From assembly GCF_018139145.2 (NCBI RefSeq), contig NC_059483.1, positions 3,287,001 to 3,351,000 on the forward strand: a DNA stretch of 64,000 bases, written 5' to 3'. The translations under genes were made by a program, and so were the position numbers. The notes under the pieces were generated by a model, which did not search any database, was not told the DNA's origin, and saw only the letters and a program-made list of their open reading frames with translations. Below are positions 37,441-48,060 of the stretch, piece after piece; position 1 is the first letter of the stretch; every line of letters begins with the position of its first letter. Origin of the DNA: Gymnogyps californianus. Its lineage: Eukaryota > Chordata > Aves > Accipitriformes > Cathartidae.

Positions 37441-39268
37441 CTGATGACCCCATTCTGGCTTTAGCAGCTCTCTCTTTATGCGAATAAAGCCCATAGCAAC
37501 AACGACAGGGGAATCTCTTCTTCCGTCTTTCTGCTTTACAAGCAAAATATGATTTGTAGGAAGTGCAGCAAAATGTACATCTAGCATGCCCAAAATATTG
37601 TGGAGGAATTTGAAGCACATTCCAGAGTTCTTGGTCTTTGTCAGAATACCAGGTACTCGTGGTCCCAGTCACTGGATCCTTTCTTTCATTCGTTAGCCTA
37701 ATTCTCAATGATTTCTTTTCCTAGCTATATTCAATCAATCACCTAGCCACTTCCTTTACATACGCAGCCACTTTGTTTCACTTCACAAGGAGAATTGTAG
37801 GCATTGCAATATGCTCAGAATATTAAATATGGGAGCCAACCGATCTGCCTTTTATGTGTTCATCACATCGGGATATTAGTAACATTCCTGAGGTATTTAA
37901 AAGAGGCATTGAAATCTCATTTACTCACAAACTACATCAGGTTTTCAGTGCTCACTCTGCTGAACGCTGCACATCCCATTTTTCAGTGAAGGATAAGTAA
38001 ATGGGTCTTTTTGACGGAAGGGTAAGTGAAGAACATGACATATCTCTAATCTGGGTAAAATACGACTTCATGGGCTTTTGATATAACTCCTAAGAAAACG
38101 TCCTTCAGAAGTTAGGCTGTAGCTAACACAAATGTAGGGGTAAATAAGCAACTCTACCTTCATGTTAGAAGTCCCACACATTCAGGATTTTGGAGAAAGA
38201 AGAATAGAAAAAGGTGGACAGAAAAGTGCTATGTAGAAATAACAGTTTCCTTTGTCGTTTCCAACCCTCTCCCTCTCAGGTTTTAAAAATATTCCTCTAG
38301 AATTCAGCAGGGAATCTCAGCCATATGAATCTATAATAGTGAGTGTTTCAACTCCCCAGGATACTCCATAGGCCTTTCTCATAATGGAAATTCTTTTTTA
38401 TGGCTTGAATTTATTATTTTATGAATGACATTTTGCCCATATTAATATTGGCAATATCAACAGTATCCCTCAGTCCTCCCATGAACATATTGTGTGTTAA
38501 GCCCTATGGAACCCAAGCTTCCTTTGCCCACTCTGCTCCTGAATATCAGCCCCGGCTGGACTTCAGCAAAGCCTTCAGGTTGAAGATAAGGAAAACTGAT
38601 ATTTTAACACTGTTGAAGGAAAAGTCTTTAGCTTGAGATCACCTTGTCTTGCGGGTGGTCTTTTGAAGGGATCCTTATTTTGATCTAAACCAAGTTCTCC
38701 AGCCATAAATATCAGGGATTTTGTAGAGTTCATATTCTGATGCCAATAGAAAGAGATTTCTGGAACCTGATGGTGGGATGAAACAGAATTTCATCTTCTA
38801 CCTTTGGGTTCTGCAGTGAATATTTCTCTTACAAACGAGAAGTGCTAATGTTCCTGTAAGCCTCATGGCCAGACCTAGGTGTTACAGGATAGGGGATAAC
38901 TTCACCCAAAAGAAAATTTGCTTTTTAGTGTCAGTTTTTGGTATCATGGATAACCTTATGTGATAGACATGAAATGTGAGTCATCTGAGTGCCATGAAAG
39001 CCAAGAAAATATTTTAAAAGTGTCTTCAGTATTTTGCTCTTTAAATCATCTGGCCTTTAATAGGAAAAGCTGTCAATATCTTCAATTAAAATAGAATTTC
39101 ATAGTATCAGTGAAATAATTTAGAAGATATGACTCTGATTTCTCATCAGTGATTTATTGCTTTTCTTACCGTGGTGGCACTGTGATCTCTGCTGCAGAAA
39201 TAGGACTGAAGTGGACAGTTACTGTTTCCTCATAGTGTAGATATTTTCTCTCTCTTTTTTTTTTTCAG
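37441..39268. other. AT-rich sequence, no gene seen
   Basis: No recognised gene or repeat. It ends in the pyrimidine tract of the exon-like module at 39269. Confidence 0.4.
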
Positions 39269-39351
39269 CTGATTAATAATTGTTATCTCCCAAAGATGAA
39301 CGAAATTATCTCTGATGAGTGGTGTAAAACTAAGGATAGGACAGAGAGAAA
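39269..39351 (+). other. Candidate small internal exon, 83 bp
   Basis: A long T/C tract ending 'tttttttcag' at 39268 precedes it, and 'gagaaagtgagt' gives a donor with GT at 39352-39353. Only frame 1 is open. It encodes about 27 mixed-charge residues around 'KMNEIISDEWCKTKDRTE' and leaves two bases for the next exon. No family is recognised. Confidence 0.25.
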
Positions 39352-41440
39352 GTGAGTGTTGCTTGTTCAAGTCAGGGGATTTTGTAGCTCTTTCTTTCTT
39401 AACTTCATGGAAGGAGGAAAACACACCTCTTTCAAGCTTGGCTGGATTTGAAATTATCTATTGTCATGCTTCCTCTAGCTCAGCATCCTCATGGGCTGTT
39501 CTTAGTAACATCTTCATTTTAGGATTATATAGTCTATTTAATGCATATGCAGCAGACTTCTAATTGCTTTTGTTGCAGCAATCCTCGGTCATCAAATTTC
39601 TCTCTCAAAGGCTGGCACACACTCATGGAAAAATGCTTTTTCCACAGGAGGTTCACAACTGGGGCAAACGTGAGGAGCTGGCAGAGGGTATGGGAGGAGG
39701 GAGAGAAAGCTGGAGCATCTCCGGTGGAGCTGGTGGATGGGAGAGCACAGCCTAATCCCTATGCTACGCATAAAACTTATCAGAAGGAAGAAAACAGGAG
39801 GTGTCTGCCAAACCTGAAGTAGTGGTGCATTCACAGGCAGAAGAAGGTCAGATATGAGGGGGCTGTTATTTAAAGGATTTATGACTTACAAACGCTTTTG
39901 GAGTAAAGTTACCAAGTTGAGGAAGTTTCTTGGCTAAGATGATGTTCCTTTTTTCACCTGATGCATCATTTCTGGTGGAGTCAAAGTGGAAGTGTAGAAG
40001 CCCTTTGAAAGCCCAGATGTATGTAACAGAGGCACGTCCATCATTTCATTTCAAATGGTTGACCATCAAATTAAAGTGGGATTAGATAGGCTCCAACTAG
40101 TATGAAATAGTTTTCCATTCAACTCTTACCATGTTTCCTTCATTCAAAGCTTGGCTGAACTGGACATGTATATCTATCTATCTATCTATCTATATCTCTC
40201 TCTATCTCAATCATATGGCTTTTAGAGCTTACTTTATCTATTTTTCATATTCATTTCTCAGTAATACTTTTTAGTCCATTAGGGTATCTATTTCTTCTTA
40301 GCGAGCAAAGGTAAGCCTTACTCCCATTTACATCATACCCAGACTAACAGCATCATTCAGCTCACACCAGTACTACAGCTTGACCTAGCGAGTGCTGGAG
40401 AAGGGTGGTATTATAACAGTCCTTACAGTTTTATTTAACTATAATAAAAACAGTTGTGAAAACCAAGACTAAGATTCAAACACAGGAAAAGCATCACAAC
40501 CTTGTTTTCTTTCTTTAATTGGCAAAAAAAAAAATCACTACAATCTTTCTCTAAGAAGAGTAAGATAGTGTCTTACTAAAAGATATGTGGCCACCATCCT
40601 CCCCATAACCTAACTTACTTCTGTCTGGTGACTATCTAAGACCCATTTATTCCTTATGTGAATTTTTTGCAAAGGAAAAACTCTCATCACGATGAAGAAG
40701 ATGTCCTGTCGGATTGGGCTATTGAGCCAAAACCTGAAATCTGAATGTTGGAAATGTCTGGACTAGTCACTGTGTGTAAGACTCACTTCGAGCTATATGA
40801 CCACTGTCCACTGGCCAGAAAGCAATAGTTAATTGGTAAGAGAACAACAACCACAGGGACGGTCACCTGCCACCTCTCCAGGGGCTCTGGCTTTCCTATC
40901 ACAAGATTTTATGTCAATCATGGGACCTAGAGAATGGTTACTTATTACCTGTGCTCCTCCCTGAAGAAGAATAATATCAACCATACATTTCAAGTGGCAG
41001 AAGGTCACAGCCGTAATGCTGAGCAGCCGTTTTTCAACAATAGCCTGAAATGTGTCTCTCTCGTTACCCTTTCTCCCCAGAGGTGCTGTTTCTAGCTTTT
41101 GCCAAACCGTATAAATCAATGACTACCACAGTACCGTATCAGCATTTTTCAGCTTTCTTACGTAGGAAGAGGCACCATCTCTGAGAATAACCTCCAGTGA
41201 GAAAGAATTCCTTTTTCTCATCAATACCAACTCCGCCAAAGCCTAACTTTTTGCCACCATCTTTTAAGACAGGGCTTTAAAAAACATTTTGCCGCTGAGT
41301 TTTAGAAAACCCTTCAGAATCAGATTTATGATCAGTTGAGGTTGCTGCAGTGAGGGACATATATGCAATTGTTATCATATATACTTTGCTAATATTGTGC
41401 ATATTTTTAGCTTGTGACCTATATTTAACAAATATATGCA
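39352..41440. other. AT-rich sequence, no gene seen apart from a microsatellite
   Basis: It includes the tetranucleotide repeat listed separately at 40169. The stretch at about 40316-40390 ('ttactcccatttacatc', 'cagctcacaccagtac') may be another worn palindromic element, but it is too degraded to call. Confidence 0.4.
40169..40207. repeat. (TATC)n tetranucleotide microsatellite
   Basis: About seven TATC units, slightly interrupted at the right end by 'tatatctctctctatctc'. It is likely polymorphic. Confidence 0.9.
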
Positions 41441-41442
41441 AT

Positions 41443-41519
41443 GTGACACGTGCCATCAGAAATTAGACATGTCATTATGAAAATATAAAGAACGTGACAC
41501 GCACCATTAACACGTGTCA
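41443..41519. promoter_or_regulatory. Paired CACGTG E-box motif cluster
   Basis: 'gtgacacgtgccatca' (41443-41458) recurs 51 bases later as 'gtgacacgcaccatta' (41494-41509). The inverse form 'cacgtgtca' follows at 41511-41519, and a 'gacatgtc' palindrome lies between them. The perfect CACGTG cores are the USF/MITF/TFE-type E-box. Two cores in opposite orientation in an AT-rich background suggest either a bHLH-binding element or a decayed inverted duplication. Confidence 0.4.
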
Positions 41520-42239
41520 AAAATCATTAGACTCCTTCTCCATTAAAGCTACCCAAGCACTTCTAAAATGAGGAAGCCCAGTCTCTTTATAAACACATAG
41601 TTTAGCTGGTACACCTTTTATTTTGTCTTATAAAGGCTCCTGGCTAAATTCTGTGTCATTATTGTATATTCTTTGTGTGCTGACATTACATCCAGCCTTT
41701 CCTGTAATATATCGTCAGAAAAGTGGCAGCACAGAAGCATGTTTCTAGTAGCACTAGGCACATGCTGATGGGATTTATGTAGATTAAAATGCAAAACAAG
41801 TTGATAATCTAATGCAAAGTATCTTTCAACCCTAAATCAGAAGCAGAAAATGCAGCAGTCCTGTTTTTCCTCTCACTAAGTCTTTCAAGGAGTCTTGAAC
41901 TTTGCTCTTCTTCCCCATAAAAGCAGGGGATCCATTTCTCGCTTTCTCCATTCTCAGTACAAAGTAATTAATTAAAATTAAATTCCTAGAAATGTTAAAG
42001 GGGTTGCATCAACAACATGTGTTAATATCTCCAGGGCTATCAGTCATCTTTAAAGAGGCTCTTTGTTACTAGGAAAAAGTGGATGAAAACCACTTTCAAG
42101 CCAAACTAGCTTGTTTGGAAGGGCTGTGTTAACAACTGAGTATTAAAGAATGATCACACCACCTCTATGATCACTCAAACAAGAGTTTATCAAGGCATAA
42201 CAGTATATATACGTATATCGTTATTAAGGGAATAATAAT
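41520..42239. other. AT-rich sequence, no gene seen
   Basis: No recognised features. Confidence 0.4.
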
Positions 42240-42735
42240 GCTTTGAGTGTCACGTCGGGCATATGCAGAGGGGACCTCTGAGCTTCTGCACAGCCAGGCA
42301 GGGGAGATGGGACGAGATACACACATACAGTAGAGAGGCAGAGCTACTGCTGAGTTTGGCACTTGTGCCTGCTAAGGATGTGCTTTGATACCCAAGATAA
42401 TCCTTGTCCTGCCCGGTCCTCTCCCATTTTTCACCTTTGAAAATCCTTCTTTGGACTTGGGAGATGAAGAAAGTCATTTTTGCTCTTTCCAGATTTTGGG
42501 GAGGGAAACATGAGGTTACAAAGCTCCGTGAGGTCATTGCGTTTAGGGATGCTGCAAAAATCAGTCCCACCCTCAGTCAGGACTGCGGGAGGAGGGGAGT
42601 TCCGGGGTCTCCCCTGGGGTGGTTTGGCATAAGGCGGCAGAGGCAGAGGATAAAGCTGGGAATGTGGTCCTTTTTGCAGAAGGTGGCAGAACGAATAAAC
42701 ATCTGTCCTGCCGAACTACTGGTGAGCGGGTAGAT
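42240..42735 (+). repeat. Possible solo-LTR-like block
   Basis: About 500 bases of raised GC and CpG between AT-rich flanks. Near the right end come 'aggcagaggataaagctg', then 'agaacgaataaacatctg' with AATAAA at 42693-42698, then 'tgccgaactactggtgagcg'. A TATA-like word, a poly(A) signal and a short following segment in this order recall the U3-R-U5 layout of an avian endogenous-retrovirus LTR. I cannot identify matching TG...CA termini or target-site duplications. An exon reading is also possible (acceptor 'cctttttgcag', donor 'ctggtgagc', 42680-42721). No viral protein is present. Confidence 0.28.
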
Positions 42736-42869
42736 AAATTTTAAAAGCTTTGTCAACGTCAATTTGTTTCCAGCCTTCCCTGATGTACAATCCGGGGTGT
42801 CTTAGGAGCCGTCCTCGTGAACTTCCGATCCTGAGATCTCATGCTCTATTTGTCCCTGGTGACTGCCAG

Positions 42870-43460
42870 CCTTTGATTCATTAGCGCAGACAAACTGATT
42901 TCTTTCTGCCCCTTTCCTCCGCATCCCGAGCTGAGGATTCAGCTTTCCTGCATGCATGAAAACATGTCCTAGGAAGTCCTAAAATGAAAAATATTTACAT
43001 CGCAGCTTGCTTGCTGGAAAAGTCTTATTCTCTCCTGACACATTGATCTTTTTCACACTGCTTTTGTTCTCTCGTTAGCATACACAGCTGCCTGCATTAT
43101 GCCATGCCGAATGTAACACATGCAGGATGTGCTTGTCAGTGTGTCAGGCTTGAAAACCTATGATTAAAAATTATGTTGCTCATTAGTCATTGCAAATCAA
43201 ACTGAGAACAATGCTCTCTGGCCAATTTGTAAACAAACATCCTGTTCAACCTGTTCCGTGATTTCTCTTTAAGGAAGAGAATAGACCAGCTCATAAATAA
43301 ATAACTCCCTAATTCTTCTGGAGACACATACTCAGGGCAGCTTACTGGATGAATAAATATTCCATAATTTCATTTTCTACAAAATTGCCTCCTACGAATT
43401 TTGGCTTCAGATATCCCTAATGCCAATGATGATTCATAAATATTTTATGAAAGCAAGCAC
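42870..43460. promoter_or_regulatory. Possible conserved enhancer-like block
   Basis: About 590 repeat-free bases with well-spaced factor-like words: 'cattagtcattgcaaatcaa' (ATTA plus octamer-like), 'gagaacaatgc' (SOX-like), 'ttgtaaacaaacatcc' (forkhead-like) and 'gatgaataaatattcc'. There are no homopolymers or microsatellite drift until the TG tract that follows. This is the best enhancer candidate in the window on composition, but it has no conservation evidence here. Confidence 0.28.
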
Positions 43461-43462
43461 AG

Positions 43463-43484
43463 TGTATATATGTGTGTGTGTGTG
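43463..43484. repeat. Short (TG)n dinucleotide repeat
   Basis: 'gtgtatatatgtgtgtgtgt' forms about 22 bases of alternating purine-pyrimidine sequence. Confidence 0.85.
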
Positions 43485-44729
43485 ACGTATGCCTGTTCTC
43501 ATGTGGACAAAGAATTATCATTAAAAGTAACAAATTAGTATCCTGAGAATACTGTCAAGAACATCACACTAGTGAAAAAAGCTTCAATCTGAAGACAGAT
43601 GCATGTTCCTCTTCTGTTTGTGAGCACCCAAAGCCTATGTGAAAAAGTGTCAATATTACAAAAAAGGAATTTCCAGTGTAATTTCTGCATATTTTCTTCT
43701 CCACAAACACTACTTCAGTTCTTTTGGGCACCTGGAGGTCTAGGAAGAGCTTTGAAATCAGTTGCATAATTCCCTCATGTGTGTAAATTAACATTCATGG
43801 CCACAGACAAGGCTGAATTCAGCTACCAGTCCGTGCCTAAGAAAAGCACATTTTCTTAGACTTCCAGCAGAGTTGAAGAGAGCGGATGGCGGCACAGTAC
43901 CATGGACCTGCATGCCCTGTGCTCTCAGGAAAGTAGCTGCTTATAGGTGGAAAGAGAACACAGAGTATATATGATATTGTGTATATGAAGGTATTAAATT
44001 AATCGAGCAAGCGCCATCGAGGCCAGGCTGCAGTCCCCGTGCTGCCTATTACCAGCGTCTGCTGTAGGTGAATCGCTTTGAGCGGTTCGGAATCTTGCCA
44101 CAGGATCGCTTAACTTGCAGTGCGGCCTTTTCCGCCCAGTCGGAAAAATGGCTCCGGATTTGGTTGAGAGCACAGGAATTAGTAAGTGGCTGGTCTCCCC
44201 GATGTCCCGTCCTCTCTGAAGGAGGCCAGAACAAACTCTGGAAAATGCGCTGCCACGGTCTCCAGCAGACAGTTATGAGAGAACATGCTCACATAGAAAT
44301 ATCCTTCCTTACTGTTGTTAATTAGAGGTTGTTTAGTACCGGAGGCATGAAGGTTTATACTCTTGAAATGATCCTGTTTGTTTTAGTTGTTACCGGACCC
44401 ATTGAGAACACTGTTACAATCTTAACTTAATGTTCTTGATTGATTTAGTGACGTTTGTGTATGTACAAAGGGATTGCAACATGGGAGTGAGTGCAAGCTG
44501 ACATGTAGCTCCAGCCTAAGGACTAAGAAAATATTTATTTCATTTTTAGGTTGCTGATTTTTTTAGGAGCAGTAAGTGCTATGTGATCTATATCTTGATT
44601 ATATTTTAGTTCATCAGGTTAGCATCTATTTTGGTTTGCCTGTTAATTTCCTCAAATGGTGTTCTTTACCCAGTAGACCACAATAAATCATCCACATCTG
44701 CTGTACTCTCTTATCTTGCGCTCTTTTAG
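43485..44729. other. Unannotated sequence, no gene seen
   Basis: A patch with CpGs at about 44000-44170 ('aatcgagcaagcgccatcga', 'gagcggttcggaatc') has mirrored open frames on both strands. No tRNA cloverleaf is built around the 'ggttcggaatc' word. Nothing else is visible. Confidence 0.4.
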
Positions 44730-44955
44730 CTCGCTGATCACTGAGCCAATACAGAAGGAAAGACCCTTTGGAGACGGGCTGGTCTGTGATGGCAGAGCCA
44801 TGGCTGTGCCCTCGCACTGGGAGCACTGGGGGCTCCGGGCTGCTCCCCGCTCCCCAGAGCACGCTCCTGCATTTTCTCCAACAAAGCACGTGTGCTTCTG
44901 CAAAAGTTCATTTCCAACAGTACATGACGCTGCATACTGTATTCCCCAAGACTAG
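44730..44955 (+). other. Candidate exon, 226 bp
   Basis: The acceptor 'ttatcttgcgctcttttag' ends at 44729. The donor 'gactaggtaagt' (GT at 44956-44957) is an excellent consensus. GC is higher than in the flanks. One + frame is open from upstream of the acceptor to a TAG at 44953-44955, three bases before the donor. This is unusual for a coding internal exon and suits a non-coding RNA exon better. Mirrored minus-strand frames suggest composition effects. Confidence 0.25.
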
Positions 44956-46039
44956 GTAAGTCCCACTGCCTGCATGCCCTGATTCCTTAAAATTGAGCAG
45001 AAAAGAAAACGTTTCTGTCAAATCTTGTTATGCGGTGCACTGTGGTGTAGTACGGAAAAACATCTCTTTCTGGTTTCAACTCAAATGTGTATGAATTCAG
45101 CATCCTAGCAGAAAACTATTTGCTTTTGTAGTATTAGATCACTCAATACTCCCTTTGTATTCCTATCTGGAGGTCCCAGTTGAGCAGAGCAGCTCTGCTC
45201 CAAGCAACATTAGGGAACTGAGACACACGACAACCTGTACAGGCATCGGGTCTGATAAGCAGAGAGAGACTTTCCAGTTTGAAAGGACAAAGGTCAAATT
45301 CTTCCAGATAAGCCAATTGACAGCGCCACTTGCATTTTATGCTCAGGAGGTTTCCACCTCCAAATAAAAGCTCAGGTACCAGATGAGACTGCATCGAAGA
45401 GGGTTCATCAGAATTTCTGTGCAGTCTGTTTTTAAAACACTGAAAAAAACAACCTCAGTCAAGCTAGTTTTCCTATTCAGGACTTCTCGTACTGTTTCTA
45501 AACTTACTTGTCACACAAGCAAATATTCATCCTATTTCCATCAAATTCAGTTCTTTAAATCCTCTGCAAATCTGAAGTAACTAAAATAAGAAAACTGAGA
45601 ACTTACCCAGCTGCTTGGAAAAGTTTCTTGGACTGATTTGTAATGTTTGGTTAATATAAGCTGCAAAAAAATATTATGGAAATACATGAAATACATACAG
45701 GTCATAATAGAATTACAGAAAATTAAGGCTGCACTATCAAGTATGAGATTAGCTATATCAAAGCTGAACGGCATATCTTGCTCTTGAAGACCTCCCACGG
45801 GAGAGAGCCCAGAGCCTACACAGACTGTCCATCCCATTGCTCTACTACCCTTTTCTGCAGGCTAGTAAGTACTGGAAGACTCTTATCATAGCCTTCTTTA
45901 AGTTTGGGGGTTTTTTAGGTGTTTAACACTCCCTATTTATTGAAATCTGCTGGTTGTCTTTTCCACTTGCCAGGTCATTCCTGTTGCCCTCTTTACCTGG
46001 GTCTCTGAAACTACACCTTCAAATTTTGTTAGGGCCAAA
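44956..46039. other. AT-rich sequence, no gene seen
   Basis: The stretch at about 45290-45365 ('aaaggtcaaattcttccaga', 'gcattttatgctcaggagg') is faintly like an amniote palindromic element. Otherwise nothing is recognised. Confidence 0.4.
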
Positions 46040-46410
46040 CCAACGCTCAGTGAGGTGGGAGAGTTATTTTAAAGTGTCTGGTATTTCTTGCCTATACATC
46101 CTACTACACTTTTTTCTATATTACCCTTGTCCCTATTTTATTTCAGTCTGGGTTTTTAAAGACATTTCATCAAGCTTATCTGAAATTCAATTTTTATCCT
46201 CCAAAGTACTCCCAATTCTTCCAAATTCACAAAGTTGATAAGAAAGTTTTCTATTCAGTCATCCAGGTCATTAACAAAAATATTGGATACTGCTCCTACA
46301 GAATCCCATTTGATGTATCTTTCCCTTTGGATAAGGAATCGTGAATTCTTTAAGTATGTTTGTCTAATGAGTTTTGCAGCCAATTCTTGTTTCATTAGAT
46401 TATGCTTTCT
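46040..46410 (-). repeat. Old CR1 (L3-like) LINE fragment, about 370 bp
   Basis: Antisense CR1 from the part upstream of the usual 3' end. Successive blocks match the common amniote CR1 text: 'cttatctgaaattcaatttt', 'tatcctccaaagtactccca', 'attcagtcatccaggtcatt' followed by 'aacaaaaatattggatactg', and then 'gaattctttaagtatg' and 'cagccaattcttgtttc'. The well-known equivalents are 'tcctccaaag.acttgcaac', 'catccaggtcattaatgaag', 'ctctttgagta.gg' and 'caaccagtt.tg'. Divergence is high, so this copy is much older than the one at 2231. The ORFs over it are not coding. Confidence 0.8.
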
Positions 46411-47340
46411 AAAACTTAATAATTATCAAATTGCTAAATTGTAGGAAAGGTCAAGAAATGGGAACATTATAGCAAATAGAAGTTTGCAATATTTTTCATA
46501 GCCCTGATTCCTCAAAGACCTATTTCTTTGCTGAATTATATTCTCAAAATGATTGCTTGTGTGCTTTAAGCCAAGTCCATACTGAAATAATTTTAGGAAT
46601 TAACCCATCATTAAGACTGAAGCATTTTGAGAGTACTGCCTAAACTCCAAGGCAAAATACTCTGTTACCATAGTATAAATAGTAATGACTGTAAACTAGC
46701 GATTTCAGTAACGCTAACAGTGATGCTAATTACACCAGCAAATCTTTCTTCATCAGCCATATTCCTCTCCTGGTCTTGAAGTGAGGAAGATTATATTTTG
46801 AGGTACATGGATAAAACTCTATTGCTTCAATAAATAACAGTGGATGAGATATGAGCTACGTATGGTGATAAGCTCCTCATTAAAACAAATGTATTGATGG
46901 TAGTATTGTCTATTAAGACAACAGGATATATAGACAGCTGGATCATATATAATTTAAACTGTTCTCACTTTACAAACCTGACAACTGAACAAATATAATT
47001 GATTCATGTATTGCAATATTCATTCCATTAGTTAGAATATATATCCAAAATTGAAGATGTCAATCAAATAAAATGAATGCATGTTTTCATAAAGCATTGT
47101 GATTCCTTTTATTAAACCAAGAAAAAAATCAATCACTATTTTTGGATTCAGATTCAACAAGAGCAAGACTCCTGCAAGTTATGTGGCAATAAATACACAT
47201 GTTTATTTTAGTCATGCTAGAAAATTACTCTGGATACCTTTAATCTATTTAATGTATAAGAAAACAAGCTATTTATGATAGCAGTGTCTATATACACTTT
47301 AAACAAATAGTTTCACTGACATATAGGTGCAGGAGATAGT
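46411..47340. other. AT-rich sequence, no gene seen
   Basis: Very AT-rich with no repeat family recognised. Homeodomain-like words occur throughout. Confidence 0.4.
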
Positions 47341-47432
47341 ACTGATTCTCACTTACACCAATTTTACACTCCATTGGTTTCAGTGAAAGTTACTCTTGAT
47401 TTAGACCAGCGCAAGAGAGACTGGAGCAGCCC
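47341..47432. repeat. Fossil amniote palindromic element (MITE-like)
   Basis: 'ctgattctcacttacaccaa' forms the left arm. The middle is 'ctccattggtttcagtgaaa' followed by 'gttactcttgattta', and the right arm is 'gaccagcgcaagagagact'. The arms are inverted copies (cttacacc / ..ccagcgcaag) around a 'ccattg..ttcagtg' core. This closely follows an old amniote element that reads 'tgatctcacttacacc...ctccattgacttcaatgg...gatttacaccagcgtaagtgagat'. It is the best-preserved palindromic element here. Confidence 0.72.
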
Positions 47433-47599
47433 TGTATTTTAACTGCTGTCTTTCACATGCTGATCTGCGGCTCCCAAATTGCTGGACGAATAATGCTGAG
47501 GCAAATATTGCAGGTTCCGTCTGCATTTTTGTAGTAATTTACTTCTGAACCTTGGGAATAAAAACAGAAATCTGTCATAAACAAAGCACTCATTTCTTT
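47433..47599. other. Short unannotated stretch
   Basis: No features recognised. Confidence 0.4.
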
Positions 47600-48060
47600 C
47601 CTCTGGAGCTCTGTCTGCGCTCGCCGAGCGGGTCTGCTCCGCTCGGTGTGTAAAACATGCTGTAAGGCATTTTCTTTTTCAAAAAGGATGCACAAATGTT
47701 ATTTTAATAAATTTAAAGTTCCTGACGCCTGCTCTCGGCTGAAGGCATGGTATGGCAGCCACATGCACTGCCAAGAGCGATGAGCAGCTTGGACCCGAGC
47801 AGATGTAACCCATCGTGGGCATCAGTTCAAGCCATGGTGGCACTCACAGCAAACCCCTTCTTGACTGGTGACAAGGGGAAGGAAACCGGGAAGGAGGGAG
47901 CTTCGCTGAGAAACCGAGACCCACGGTTTGTAAGGGTCTTGCAGCGGTTTGTCTCATCTCGCCTGGTCAGTCCGGACCTTCTTCCTTTTTCCTTCGTGCT
48001 TCTCCTACAATAGCTGTGGCCTGTGCGGTACCCGTGGGAAGGATGAGCCCACGCAGCTTT
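47600..48060. promoter_or_regulatory. CpG-retaining patch with a short palindrome
   Basis: It starts with 'gcgctcgccgagcgggtc' and 'tgctccgctcggtg', in which 'cgagcggg' and 'ccgctcgg' can pair as a hairpin. CpGs then continue ('gagcgatgagc', 'accgagacccacggtttg', 'tgtgcggtacccgtggg'). Frames of 79-88 codons are open on both strands. It could be a small island promoter or a constrained element; there is no transcript evidence. Confidence 0.25.

Noticed and set aside
44075..44100. tRNA T-arm-like word 'ggttcggaatc'
   Set aside because: No acceptor stem, D-arm or anticodon arm can be arranged around it.
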